From Pyrenophora tritici-repentis (taxonomy: Eukaryota > Ascomycota > Dothideomycetes > Pleosporales > Pleosporaceae), in the NCBI RefSeq assembly GCF_003171515.1, contig NC_089398.1:2108001-2172000 (forward strand): a stretch of DNA of 64,000 nucleotides, read 5' to 3'. Positions within the stretch are counted from its first letter, which is position 1. Each line of letters starts with the position of its first letter. The position numbers and the translations under genes are program-made. Shown here one piece after another: positions 30,761 through 40,750 of the stretch. A model generated the notes under the pieces. The model saw only the letters and a program-made list of their open reading frames with translations, was not told the origin of the DNA and did no database searches.

Positions 30761-33109
30761 CTAATTTAAATGCTCAAGTAGTTCCTCGTTGTTGACGTAG
30801 AAGCCATCGTCATCCACTAAGTCGTTGTCGTCCAGCGGCTCCTCAGTATCCTCGTCTCGCTCCTCTTCGTTGGAAGCGTCGAGAGCATTGATGTACAAAG
30901 AAGCCAGTGCGGGGATTTGGTGAGAAGGAGTGAAGGGCTTGCCGCGGCAGGGGGCAGTCTCGTGCCTCATCTGATGGTCATCCTTGCCACATTTGAAGCA
31001 GAGCTTCAAGTCAGCTAGACGCTTCTTGTCTTTCTCTGACCGCTCGAAGGCCATCTTCTTGTACGTATGCGTGCTGGCGGCGTTGTTGTGACCTGGAGTG
31101 TCGGGTGTCCGGAAGGTGACCAACTTTTGGGTACGGCTAGCACCAGCGGTCTTCGTAACGGGAGTTAATTTTCGGCCAGCGTCAATCTGTTGATGTCCCT
31201 GGTCGATGTGTTGCGCTCGCAGCAAGAAGGACTGGATGGTCTCATCCTTGTGAGATCCGGCAGTGGTCGCGATAGCTAACCCGGGTCGCATGAACTCGCG
31301 AGCGTATCGGATCTGGGTCGCGTTCTTGTGTTTGAGGATTCGCATGCAAGAGGTGAACTTAGACTTCCACTCCATGAACTTCTGTCCAGACTTGTAGCGG
31401 AGCGAGCCGTCGGCGATGAGGGTTTCGGCGTCAGCTTCCCGATCATAGGTGAGATACTGGCTGTCGAGAGTCTCTAGGAAATCTAGGAAATGGCGAGCTT
31501 TGACATCTCGGATGTGCTCGTAAGCTTCGCCTTGAATGCGGAACTTGAGGTAGTCAACCGCTTGCCAGTCCTCTGGGTATGTGCGACACTTGGCCACTGC
31601 CATCTCGCGCCACCGCTCGTAGTCGTCGTCGACCTTGCCCTTGAACGTCTCAAGTTCTGGGAGTTTGTAAGAGAATCCTCCACCGGCGGTAGAGGGCGCG
31701 ACGGGCGGCGGTCGCGGTACTGTAGGAGCGGGGGCGTATGGGTTCGATGATGGAGGAGGTAGCGAGGCGTCGCGCACGGGAGTACGGTTATCCCATGGGG
31801 TGTACCCAGCTCGGCGAGGATCTTGTGAGAGTTGGTCAGCGGTACCATCTACAGGTCGCTGTAGCAAAACGCTTGATTGTACAGGCCGTACTGGGTCGTA
31901 AGATCGCTCGCGCCGCCAGAGGGTGTACGGCTGATAGTTGGGTTCATGTTGCAGCAGTCGGTCGGTGACCGTTTTTGTCTCACGTCTAGCCTCGGTGAGC
32001 TGGAGGTTGAGCTCATCGTAAGCCTTATCCTTAAGGGCGAGAGCTTCGTTCTTGTTCGCCTCCATGTTAGAGTACTTGACATCATACTGGTTAAGCTCGA
32101 TAGAATAGCGATCAGCTTGTCCTTTGAACTTGTCGCAGAGCTCAGCGTTGGCCTTAGCTTGGTCTGCCCACCAGTCGGCGCTGTCAGACTCCTCCTTGAG
32201 CTTCTGTGCCAACTCTGCGTAGTTAGGACCGCTCTCCGGTTCATCGGCTCGGCGGGATAGGTCCTCAACCTTCTGCTTGAGTTCATTGCGTTCGGTGGCG
32301 GCAAGGTCGCGCTCAGCGGCGAGGGCTTTGAAGGCGGGGTCATCGCGAACGTTGGGGAGTTGTTCTGACGCAGCTTTGAGCTTTCCGATGTCCGAGGTGA
32401 GGCGTCGGATCTCTGTCAGCTTCTCCTTGTACAGGTTGCTGCTAACCATGCCAACTTGTAGTTGTTTACTGTTCGAAGTTTCATCAAGGGCTGCTTCAAC
32501 ATTCGCTAGTCGGTCTCGTAGAGCTTGAGTCTCTCCTTCATTGCGGTCCACAGTCTGCAGATGCCTATTGATGGCGTCAGTGCAGTTGCGTAGGGAGACT
32601 AGCGTAGAGACAATAAATCGCCACCAGAAGTCGGGACGATCCTTCACGTTCTTCTGGAGGTTACTAGAGTTAGTGACAGTGAAGTCGTTGATGTTGTGGG
32701 TGATGTTGCCATCAGTGCGGATTCGGCCTGTGCTAAGGGAGTAAAAGGCATTGCTGTGCTCGTCAGGTTCGGGATCCTCTTGTAATTCGAACCACTCGGT
32801 GTCAACGGTATAACGGAGGTAAACGTAGTTAGAATCTTTGAGGTATTCGAGCAGGACGTCGTTGATTTCGATGCCGACAATCTCGCGTGTAGCAGTCATG
32901 GGCTCTAGGTCGCCGCTAGCTGATACTGATGGCTGGGATGACGGATGGGCTGCCAGAAGCATGCTCTCTCGGCGGTTGGAGAGGCAAGCTCGTACTGGTA
33001 CGAGAGGCGGGCCCATCTGTGATTGAGTAGGATCCTGGGAAGCTTGCCCGAAGGTGGCACCGGTGGCTGAGGTACCTTGGGTATTCTGGGTATTGGCCGG
33101 GTTTGCCAT
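30761..33109 (-). CDS. Gypsy Gag protein
   Basis: I start it at ATG 33,109 (MANPANTQNTQGTSATG), because the longer in-frame extension to 33,403 translates the duplicated leader repeat. About 780 residues. A coiled-coil-rich middle (ALAAERDLAATERNELKQK) precedes the retrotransposon Gag capsid-like region (YERWREMAVAKCRTYPEDW). A C-terminal zinc-knuckle-like motif CFKCGKDDHQMRH has the CX2CX4H part but an eight-residue final spacing before cysteine, unlike the canonical CX2CX4HX4C. The acidic tail is EEERDEDTEE. It forms the particle that packages element RNA. Confidence 0.85.
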   Translation of the reverse strand: MANPANTQNTQGTSATGATFGQASQDPTQSQMGPPLVPVRACLSNRRESMLLAAHPSSQPSVSASGDLEPMTATREIVGIEINDVLLEYLKDSNYVYLRYTVDTEWFELQEDPEPDEHSNAFYSLSTGRIRTDGNITHNINDFTVTNSSNLQKNVKDRPDFWWRFIVSTLVSLRNCTDAINRHLQTVDRNEGETQALRDRLANVEAALDETSNSKQLQVGMVSSNLYKEKLTEIRRLTSDIGKLKAASEQLPNVRDDPAFKALAAERDLAATERNELKQKVEDLSRRADEPESGPNYAELAQKLKEESDSADWWADQAKANAELCDKFKGQADRYSIELNQYDVKYSNMEANKNEALALKDKAYDELNLQLTEARRETKTVTDRLLQHEPNYQPYTLWRRERSYDPVRPVQSSVLLQRPVDGTADQLSQDPRRAGYTPWDNRTPVRDASLPPPSSNPYAPAPTVPRPPPVAPSTAGGGFSYKLPELETFKGKVDDDYERWREMAVAKCRTYPEDWQAVDYLKFRIQGEAYEHIRDVKARHFLDFLETLDSQYLTYDREADAETLIADGSLRYKSGQKFMEWKSKFTSCMRILKHKNATQIRYAREFMRPGLAIATTAGSHKDETIQSFLLRAQHIDQGHQQIDAGRKLTPVTKTAGASRTQKLVTFRTPDTPGHNNAASTHTYKKMAFERSEKDKKRLADLKLCFKCGKDDHQMRHETAPCRGKPFTPSHQIPALASLYINALDASNEEERDEDTEEPLDDNDLVDDDGFYVNNEELLEHLN

Positions 33110-33124
33110 CGCGATGATCTTTTC

Positions 33125-33443
33125 GTGTGTGTTGCGCAGGGCTGACCGTAGGGTCGCGCTTCTCGAAGCTCGATGCCTTGCCTTCTGCCTACTTGTCCGT
33201 TGATGTAGGTGGACCTGTCCTTTACCAGCGTTGGTGACAACCCCCACGAGCAATACTTGCCTGTTGAGCCTGGTGTCTCTGGTCTTTTCGTGTGTTGCGC
33301 AGGGCTTACCGTAGGGTCGCGCTTCTCGAAGCTCGATGCCTTGCCCTCTGCCTACTTGTCCGTTGATGTAGGTGGACCTGTCCTCTACCAGCGTTGGTGA
33401 CAACCCTCACGAGCAATACTTGCTTGTTGAGCCTGGTGTCTCC
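33125..33443 (-). repeat. Tandemly duplicated Gypsy leader (about 162 bp period)
   Basis: The sequence from GTTGCGCAGGGCT (33,131) through CAATACTTGC recurs at 33,293 with a few substitutions. It lies between the 5' LTR and gag on the element strand, so the element's untranslated leader is duplicated. The duplication is partly open in the gag frame. Confidence 0.85.
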
Positions 33444-33634
33444 ACCCGTGGGCTTCTAGCGCAATACTTTGCGATCCTCGTCGTCAAGACCTAACCCGTC
33501 GCAGAACGTCTTGTTCTGCCCGATGTAGCAAGTCGCAGTTGCTCAATCGGCGGCGGCGCTCGGCGCGGACGGTGTTTCTGATAACTGAGCCTGATGCGAA
33601 GTATCCTAGGTATGTAGGGGTTGACACACAATAG

Positions 33635-33813
33635 TGTAAAGGCACTAGTACACTGCAATAGTTAGGATGCCTCTAATAAGTGAGATTGTGTGTACAGATC
33701 TATATACAAGTACGAGGGGAACTTTATTATTCCTCGCACGGGCCAACTGCCAGCGTGGCACGTGATTGTATGGCACGTGATCGCGTGAGGGATCGTAGGT
33801 TTGATCCATCACA
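33635..33813 (-). repeat. Gypsy 5' LTR (179 bp)
   Basis: Matches the 26,112-26,290 LTR by eye. The element-strand promoter would lie here. Target duplication ACTGC follows at 33,814. Confidence 0.95.
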
Positions 33814-35368
33814 ACTGCTCGCTGGAATACTCAACACGTCAATCGCAAAGCGTGAGAGGTCGGGATACTTAGACTGAAGCTGTACCCAGTACTTGATAGG
33901 GTTGCCGTCAACGTTAGGGCTGTTGTGCTGCTTACTCGTCCACTTTGGCTCCAATTTGCGCCACCTGTCGTACTCATCTGTGAGCTCATCATCGTCCTCG
34001 CTATCGCTTATGATGTACGAGATAGCCTCGTCAATAGCGCCGTTATCACGCTCTTTTGAGGGCTTTGTTGGAGGAGTAGAGGTCGTATACTCTGCCCAAA
34101 GAGCACGAAAGTCAGCCATACAGGCGACGAGCCACTCAGGCTTATCACGCCACGCCTTCTCGCAATAGCGTCGATAGTACGGGTGAAGAGCGCAGGCCGC
34201 AAAGTACGCGGGTGAGTCGTCGAGTTTACTGTAGTAGTCGTTGAGCTTCTCCCACGCTGCGCGAAAGTTGATAGAGATGTGATCTTCAGGCGCCTCGCGC
34301 TGCTCAAAATCAACCCTCTCGTACTGCCGGAGACGCTGCTCAAAGCGCCCCATAAGGAACTCAAACACTGGTATAACCTCGTATATCGCACCGAAACGGC
34401 CACATTTGCCTCTGCCTTCAAGGCGCTTTGTAGCATCTTTCAGCGGCTTCAGCACCTCAATATACTCAGTTATAACAGCCCAATCAGCAGCTGTGAGGCC
34501 CTTAGATCTCATCCAAGCAGGCGCCTGGGGCTTCTTGTTGTTCTTCGTTCGGGCGTGTGAGTCGGCAACGCGCTGCTGTTCCACGTAGAAACAAACGTAG
34601 GAGTTGAACGCGGGTTGTAGTAATACAGCTCTCTCAAACGCTGAACAAAAGGAGTTCCAGCGCGTAACGCAAGGCTTTACAGGCTCGAGTATTTGGAATT
34701 TAGCGTCGTCGTCGGCCGGTAAGTCCTGCCTCGCGAGGCGCTGAAAGTTCGCGAACATGTCGTACTGTTGTGGCGTTTTGATGTAGCTAATAACGTCTAT
34801 AAGCGTGCCTAATGGGCCCTGCTTACGCCACTCGTTGAGGTATTTCTCTTCCTCCTGTACAGCGTTAGAAAGCTTCATTGAAAAGAACAGGTAGACTTAC
34901 AGCCAAGTTCTCGTCGTTGTTAAAGGCGTCCTTGTTTGAGCCAAATATAATCGACTGGCCAACTAAGTTGATTGTATGAGCGCTACAACGTAGCCGGCGA
35001 TGCTTAGACTTAAAGCCAAACTTCGCTCCAAGGGTCGCGATAGCAGTGTCGTTATTGAACGCGTTGTCGAGCATAAAGTAGCCAACGTTCTGCGCAGTTA
35101 TATTAAACTTCTGCAGAGTTTCAGCGACACAATCAGCTATCCTGTCGCCAGTATGGGCACCTGAGAGCTGCGGCAGGTCAATAGCAACGTCCCTAAGGTC
35201 GCCCTCAGCCGTGGCAAAGTGAGCGACAATACCGAAGAAGCCACGCTTGCCACCTTTAACGGTCCACCCATCAAAGCTTATATGTATCTTGCTCGCCGCG
35301 CAACGCAGCTCATCGACGACCTGAGGCTGCATGAAGTTGTACAGCCTCATCACAAACTGCGCAACGCT

Positions 35369-35530
35369 CACAGTCCGCAACAATCAATTAAGTGGGTCCT
35401 AGAAGGTTCAGATTGGATTGATTGATTACCGCTTTAAGCCTAGTAGTTACCTATAGGAGTTTAAGCCCTACCTAGATAGGTAAGTGGGTCTAGGAGAGTG
35501 ACCGGATTGAATTGATTGTTGCGGAGTCTA
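35369..35530 (-). mobile_element. 162-bp MITE family 1, copy d, inside hAT-B
   Basis: Flanked by GCAACGCT at 35,361-35,368 and 35,531-35,538. hAT-A has a single copy of that octamer at the same codons (about 14,592-14,599, reverse strand), giving an empty site. Confidence 0.95.
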
Positions 35531-36739
35531 GCAACGCTTGTGCGACTACTCCAGAGCGCCTGCTCAGCTTCAGGATTCGCGAAATGTATCATCCTGCGGA
35601 AAGCTGGATCTTCGAACTGGCAGAGGGCGAGGTTGTTGTCAACAAGCCAGCTAACAGCTGCTATTCGAAAGGACTGTACGTCGAAGTTTCCTATCTCGTT
35701 CGCAACCCTTTGGCTAACGCCGAAGCCGCCCTTCAGCATCATTTCTAGCGATTTCTGGCCTCCAAGAAGCTGCTGAGGCGGTTGCTCGCCAGCGTTTGTT
35801 ATTCCATGATCCCTATTTAGGTGCCTCGCAGCAGTACTAGTTGCCTCCGTCGTCTCCGCAAAGCCAGCAGTCGCTGCTTTACGCTTGTGACAGATGTGGC
35901 ACAGCCAGAATATCCTGTTGGTATTACTGCGGAGAGTAAGCCGATAACCGTAGTTGTATACCCAGCTTTTCTTCTGCTTCTGTGTCCGAAGAGGCTTCAT
36001 ATACCGTGGCAGGCGACTCCAGTTAATGCCATCAAAGTTATCGGCCATACGCGGGTCGAAGTCAGGCTCTGGCTCGCCTTCATCTACCGCTTCAGACGCC
36101 GCTGCAGCTACCTCAGAGGCTTCAACAGGCGCGACAATCGCATCTTCGGGTATAGAGTCGCGCAACTGCATCTCGAAATCAACGCCTTGGCTCGCGGCCA
36201 GTATAGCTCGACGCGGCGACGTTGGCGGAGTCTCGCGCTGTGTATCCTCGTCGATAACGAAAGGGTGAGATGGCTGCGAAGCTTCGATAGTTATAGGCTG
36301 TGATTTACTGCCTTTCTGGCGTTTTGAGCGACCAGCGGCGGCAACAGGAGCGGCAGCAGGGCGTTTACGAGGATGCCTAGGGTCTGGCATAATAGCAACG
36401 GGTAGCACTAGGAATAGAACATGTAGAGAATTGTGTTAATCATTGTGCTACGGGAACTAAGATCTATATCTCCGCCGGCTAACGTTGTGGGCGCTATGCC
36501 CTGTACGTACTAGCCTTTAAGTGAGAGAAGATGGGATGGAACCTAGGTTATACCAAAATCTACGACTTCACGTTCTACGATATAGCCAGGATCAAGCCTA
36601 TCAAGCTCACCAATCAAGCCTGCTTGATGGGCTTGATTTGCTTGTACTTTTGAGCAGTCTGGGCTTGATTTGGCTTGATTGTATTCACTCAATCAAATCA
36701 ATCAAGCCCATCAAGCAGGCTTGATTGTTGGCATCTCTG

Positions 36740-37663
36740 CTGTCTTCGAGACCATCTTATCTAGCTATGAGGAGCGCGTAGAGTCCTACAGCGGCGTCAA
36801 TTACGACGAACCTGGCGCGCCAGAGGACCACATTGCCATCAACCTCCGCGCTGCTTGGGCAAAGGCGAACGAGTACTACATTAAGCTTGATGACTCCCCC
36901 GCCTACTATGCTGCTACCTCTCTCCATCTAGCGTACAAACACTACTGCGACAACGCGTGGAGGGATAAACTAGAGTGGTTGGCAGCAGCGTAGTCGGCGT
37001 TCTAGGCGCTTTGGGGCACGTACAAGGACAACCCAGCGCCGCCGCCAGCGCCAGCAGCACCTTGGGCGCGTGTAAACAACGACCTCAACGACGCTATCGC
37101 GTCCATGATAGAGCCTCATCAAGGCGTTAGAGTTTCTAACGATTTAGATAAGTACACGCGCTGGAAACTTGAGCCCTGGGTCCCCTCTGTCGACAATCCA
37201 ATTACTTATTGGCTCTCACGCCGCCGCGACTACCCCAACCTTACGCGCCTCGCGCTCGACGTCCTCTCTATACCCGCCTCTAGCTGTGACTGTGAGCGGA
37301 TGTTTAGTGAGCTTGGCGATCTTTTGCGGCCAAAAAGGAGGAAGATCTCGTCACAATTGCTGGTAGCAATACAGTCAGTACGCGCTTGGTTGCGGGTCGG
37401 CTTTGGTGTTGAAGGAGAGACTGCAGAGTCTCTACTTAGCGACGAGGCAATTGATGGCATGTATAACTTGGGGGATTGGCACGATAGCGAAGCCTGATTT
37501 GTATGTAAAAAAGTAATCAGTTTGGATAAGTTACCTAATCAGTTCAGTTCGAGCCTTGCTAGAAGACAATTCAATCAGTTTGTTAAGATTTTTCGGCCTG
37601 CTTCTTGCAGTTCAATTCAAGCCAAGGGTTGCAAACTGACTGAACGGATTGTTGACATGTCTG
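36740..37663 (+). pseudogene. hAT-C transposase, C-terminal third, and right terminus
   Basis: Opens directly at the hAT-B border with FETILSSYEERVESYSG, then APEDHIAINLRAAW and the dimerisation motif IPASSCDCERMFSELGDLL, ending at stop 37,497. Two in-frame TAG stops (36,991 and 37,003) interrupt it. It is the continuation of the minus-strand gene piece ending at 17,244: EVIPVF joins FETI with the octamer GAAGACAG/CTGTCTTC counted once. The element's right terminus is GTTGACATGTCTG at 37,651-37,663, i.e. CAGACATGTCAACAATC on the reverse strand. Confidence 0.88.
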
Positions 37664-37863
37664 CGTGTAGGCGGCTCGATAACTTGTGTAGGCGGCTCTG
37701 TAGGCGGATCCGGCGTACTTTCTGGCAGCTCTATCGGCTGGGTTGGCTGGCTGCCGTCACCCAACAGCGCCTTGAGCGTAGGTTTGCGCGTACGTTGTGC
37801 TCGCTTGAAGGGAGTATCAGCTTCTTCGGCAGCCTCGGGCTTGCGTTTTGCTAGTATAGAGGG
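37664..37863 (-). pseudogene. N-terminal remnant of another hAT-like gene
   Basis: Minus-strand frame from ATG at 37,863 encoding MPSILAKRKPEAAEE and a basic, proline-rich stretch like the N termini of hAT genes in this window. It is cut at 37,664 by the end of hAT-C. Assignment rests only on composition and context. Confidence 0.4.
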
Positions 37864-37914
37864 CATGGATAAGGCTAAAAGTAAGCCGGAGCCGCGAGAA
37901 AGTAAGGTGTTGTT

Positions 37915-38067
37915 TGTCGGCTGGGCAAGCCAGTCTCCATGCATTCACTTCTCACCAGTTAGCTCTCCTCTTATAGGACTAGCTCCTTCTGCTTAAGGGC
38001 TAGCCTCCTCTAGGCAGCACCCCGCACCATATAGCTAGCACTTCGCGGTTCTCAATACAACAACGAT
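37915..38067 (+). repeat. 177-bp LTR-like repeat, truncated copy
   Basis: Starts TGTCGGCTGGGCAAGCC and matches the repeat at 42,146-42,322 (reverse strand) until CAACAACGAT, where LINE sequence begins. The last ~25 bp are missing. Confidence 0.75.
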
Positions 38068-38679
38068 ACAAACAACGATCAAAGTCCCAAAGGGAACACC
38101 AAGAGAAATCTCGAGCGCGTTCTACTCACTTAAGCTAGTACATGGATACTTCAACTCCTACCTTAAGAGATTCAACAAGAGAGACTGCAACCTATGCACA
38201 TGCTACAAACCACAAACGCCACAGCATCTACTTCTAGAATGCAAGCAATACAAAACACACAGAAACACACTCAGAGAAGCAATACAACACAGGCCCCTTA
38301 CCCTCCCACTCCTCCTCCAAACAAAGACTGGCATTGAAGCTACTATAGCCTTTATTGCAAGTACTAGGATTGGCACGAGAAAATGGCACCTTGGGCAAAC
38401 CACCGAACAGACAGACACTGTATAAAACTACAAAAACAATATTTCCTTATCCAAAAGAGCCCGCTGCTACATCTCTTTCTATTCACCACACTGCTCTTTA
38501 GCACCCGCGCCAATGGAAGACCAGCTCTGAAATTGGAGTACGCAAAACACCACCCAAATTGTACAAGACCCATAGAAACTCCACAACGACCATCATACAT
38601 AGAACGGCTTAGCCAAAGTCCTACATAGTCACCGACTGATACAGGACTCTAATGGAAATATAATATAATAATAATAATA
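38068..38679 (+). mobile_element. 5'-truncated LINE, C-terminal ORF2 and tail
   Basis: Encodes the ORF2 end (AFYSLKLVHGYFNSYLKRF, CTCYKPQTPQHLLLEC, STRIGTRKWHLGQ), closely similar to the end of the complete LINE at 46,732-46,960. It is followed by an AAT-type simple tail at about 38,657-38,679. The 5' truncation is usual for target-primed reverse transcription. Confidence 0.85.
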
Positions 38680-38926
38680 TCCTAGGCTCCACAGCCTTTG
38701 TGAAGATGCTGCTTGAAAACGGTGCAGACTTCAATGCTACAGACGATTGTGGCCGGACGCCACTACGCGCAGCATCCACCGAAGGCTACGAGGACATAGT
38801 GAAGATACTGAGTAAAAAAGAGGCTGAGGACAAGAAGGCTAAGGCTGGTTCTGGAAACAAACGTGATCGCAGTTCACGTAACAAAAACCTCATGATAAAG
38901 AGAATGCGCCCAAGAGAAGGAATGTG
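38680..38926 (+). pseudogene. Ankyrin-repeat gene fragment
   Basis: In frame with GSTAFVKMLLENGADFNATD, the sequence reads one ankyrin repeat and the start of the next (GRTPLRAASTEGYEDIVKIL), then a lysine-rich tail to a stop at 38,925. The upstream part is replaced by LINE tail sequence. It is probably the 3' end of a host NACHT/ankyrin-type gene broken by the LINE insertion; the parent gene is not in the window. Confidence 0.7.
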
Positions 38927-39444
38927 AAGGGCTGAAACCTTGATTGATAGTACTTGGCCTGTGGCGTTCGTTGTGGCTATGATAGGCTAAGAGCCTCGTT
39001 GCTGTGGGGTCCCTCGGTGGAATTCTCGGAGCTTCGTCAGCGCTCTAGAAATCGCTGGAAGCTTCTCGAAGACAGCACTACTGGACATATATAAACTCTG
39101 TGACGGTTCATGGGGTAAGGACATCCTAGGTGCCACGTGTTGGCGATATGGTTCTTCCTCTTACTGATAAGCACCTTCTACACCTATCCATGTCACAGAT
39201 ACGTCATGTAAACAGACTAGTATGATGGCCCCATAAAAGGCCATCACCACAGCAGAACAGAACATGTCACGGTTTGGGGTCTCTCCTGCAGTCGCAACTC
39301 ACATTTGTAATGGAACGATGCCTATTTGGGACTAGCACGGTTGACGTCACCCATCTACATAAACTTTCCATAGCTTGTACAATACAACCTCAGTTCAATC
39401 CTTCAATTCTCCGCACATGCGCACTGTTCACTCCACCGCAACAG
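38927..39444. other. Repeat-derived spacer, unidentified
   Basis: No coding sequence recognised. A TATATAAAC box at about 39,089 is followed by TGTGACGGTT and, 170 bp later, TGTCACGGTTT. This could be part of an LTR, but no partner copy exists in the window. Confidence 0.3.
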
Positions 39445-39866
39445 ATTCTGAGTCGAAATACCGTCTCTACTTCGAGCTACTGCATCGAAAGATCACTGAA
39501 TACCACCTTGAGGCTCGAGATATATACAATATGGATGAAAAGGGCTTCTTAATTGGCTTAATAGGTAGAAGCAAGAGGATCTTTAGCAAACGCTAATGGG
39601 ATAAGAAAGAGGTTAGAGCATCTCTCCAGGATGGATCACGCAAGTTTCTGACACTCCTGGCCTGCTGCTGCGCCGATGGGAGCTCATTGCCTCCAGCCCT
39701 CATCTACGCAGCTGCAAAAGGAGCTATACAATCAAGTTGGGCAGAGGATATTAAGGCAGGAGAGCATGAGGTCTTTATCTCATCAACTCCAACAGGCTGG
39801 TCAAACGATAACGTAGGCCTAGCTTGGCTTGAGCAGGTGTTTGATCGCTGTACAAAGTGTCGCCCA
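39445..39866 (+). pseudogene. pogo-1 transposase fragment
   Basis: Encodes SESKYRLYFELLHRKITEYH and the DDE start YNMDEKGFLIGLIGRSKRIF, nearly identical to pogo-1 residues ~140-300. A TAA stop lies at about 39,596 where pogo-1 has CAA, and it ends at WLEQVFDRCTK. Both ends are missing. Confidence 0.9.
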
Positions 39867-40648
39867 TAGGGCTTATCCCTTGGCTCCTTCTTGGGCAACC
39901 AGGCAGCCACCCATTTACCCGCTAGTACCTTTACGGCCTAGCTCCTTCACTCCATCTTCCCACTGCGCATATAGACCTCTTTCCAATAGCTCTAATACGA
40001 CATGATTCTCCCCAACCTTGACGCTTGACAAGCCTTAACAATGGAAGATTCAGCCTTACCGAGTTTACTACTACTCGTTACGCCATCTTTATCTTATACC
40101 CGCCGCTGTAACGGGCTGAGCCCTAGGTCACATGACTAGGCCGCTGGCCTAGTCGCTTCCTTCCTTCTATCACTCCTTCCCCCAGCAGCCCGTGCACCGT
40201 GCACCGCGCGCCAACCCAAACAAAGCGGGATGGCCGCCCACTTCCTCTTCTTCTCTTCATCTCGACTGTAAATAGCATCTGGATTAGGTAGCTGGAATAC
40301 AGTACCTACAGACCGTTCACAGCCGCTTAGTTCGAGGATGCGTATAGATATGTTACAAACCGGCTATACCTAGCTGCGAGAAAGGAGCGGCCTAAAGACG
40401 AATGAACGGTAGGTGATTGTATTGGATAACATAGACGTAGAGACCCTGTTTCCCTCGCGGACGCACCGGCAAGACGAGGCAGAGATTAACGTTGATACCG
40501 ACACCGACACCGACACCGGTACCGACACCGACACCGGTACCGAGACCGACACCGGTACCGATACCTAGAATTAGCATCCGGCTTTACCGGCCTCTCTAAA
40601 AGTCCGCATTAGCAATTTCCCGCCAAAGGAAACGTAATAACGTCGGAC
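39867..40648. other. Spacer with hexamer minisatellite
   Basis: No gene recognised in 39,867-40,490. At 40,493-40,564 a run of ACCGAC and ACCGGT hexamers (about 12 units) is open in one frame as alternating Thr-Asp and Thr-Gly and ends in a stop. No homology is recognised for the flanking frame, so I do not call a gene. Confidence 0.4.
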
Positions 40649-40750
40649 ACAAGTGAGATGCTCACACAAGTGAGATGCTCACACAAGTGAGATGCTCACA
40701 CAAGTGAGATGCTCACACAAGTGAGATGCTCACACAAGTGAGATGCTCAC
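40649..40750. repeat. Six tandem 17-bp units with internal palindrome
   Basis: Unit ACAAGTGAGATGCTCAC repeated six times exactly (102 bp). Each unit contains GTGAG-ATG-CTCAC, an inverted repeat. It lies between the pogo-2 gene end and its outer terminus (CGTCGGACA), and the left-terminal relic at 9588-9692 has similar spaced CTCAC boxes. It is therefore likely a subterminal transposase-binding array. Confidence 0.85.

Larger units (their letters stand above)
26112..33813 (-). mobile_element. Complete Ty3/Gypsy chromovirus-type LTR retrotransposon (7.7 kb)
   Basis: Two LTRs of 179 bp, in which I found no difference, flank gag and pol on the minus strand. The 5-bp target duplication ACTGC is perfect (26,107-26,111 and 33,814-33,818). 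A polypurine tract, AAGGGGGGG on the element strand, lies just before the 3' LTR at about 26,291-26,303. The expected TGG primer-binding site is not obvious beside the 5' LTR (the sequence there begins CTATTGTGTGTCAACC). Matching LTRs and open frames indicate a very recent insertion. Confidence 0.97.
25804..36408 (-). pseudogene. hAT-B transposase, interrupted by MITE and Gypsy
   Basis: Coding parts on the minus strand are 36,408-35,531 (N terminus and BED finger), 35,360-34,907 (catalytic start), the intron near 34,906-34,861, and then 34,860-33,814 and 26,111-25,804 for the C-terminal half. I saw no difference from hAT-A apart from the two insertions: the MITE splits the codons after RTSVA, and the Gypsy element splits the dimerisation motif at IPASSC|ECERMF. 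The gene was therefore intact until recently but cannot make a full transposase now. Confidence 0.9.
25184..36739 (-). mobile_element. hAT-B transposon, split by a Gypsy element and a MITE
   Basis: Termini are CAGAGATGCCAACAATCAA at 25,184 and the complement ending CATCTCTG at 36,739. Element segments are 36,739-33,814 and 26,111-25,184; the Gypsy element lies between. Excluding insertions it is about 3.68 kb, near-identical to hAT-A (one 1-bp indel seen in a T run near 25,356). The flanks CTTTCGAG (left) and CTGTCTTC (right) do not pair with each other but are the reverse complements of the hAT-A flanks. Confidence 0.93.

Noticed and set aside
33110..33403. Upstream extension of Gypsy gag to ATG 33,403
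   Set aside because: The extension translates the duplicated leader repeat and lacks Gag-like composition; ATG 33,109 is the better start.
40649..40750. Possible CRISPR-like array
   Set aside because: The units are directly contiguous with no spacers, and the genome is eukaryotic.
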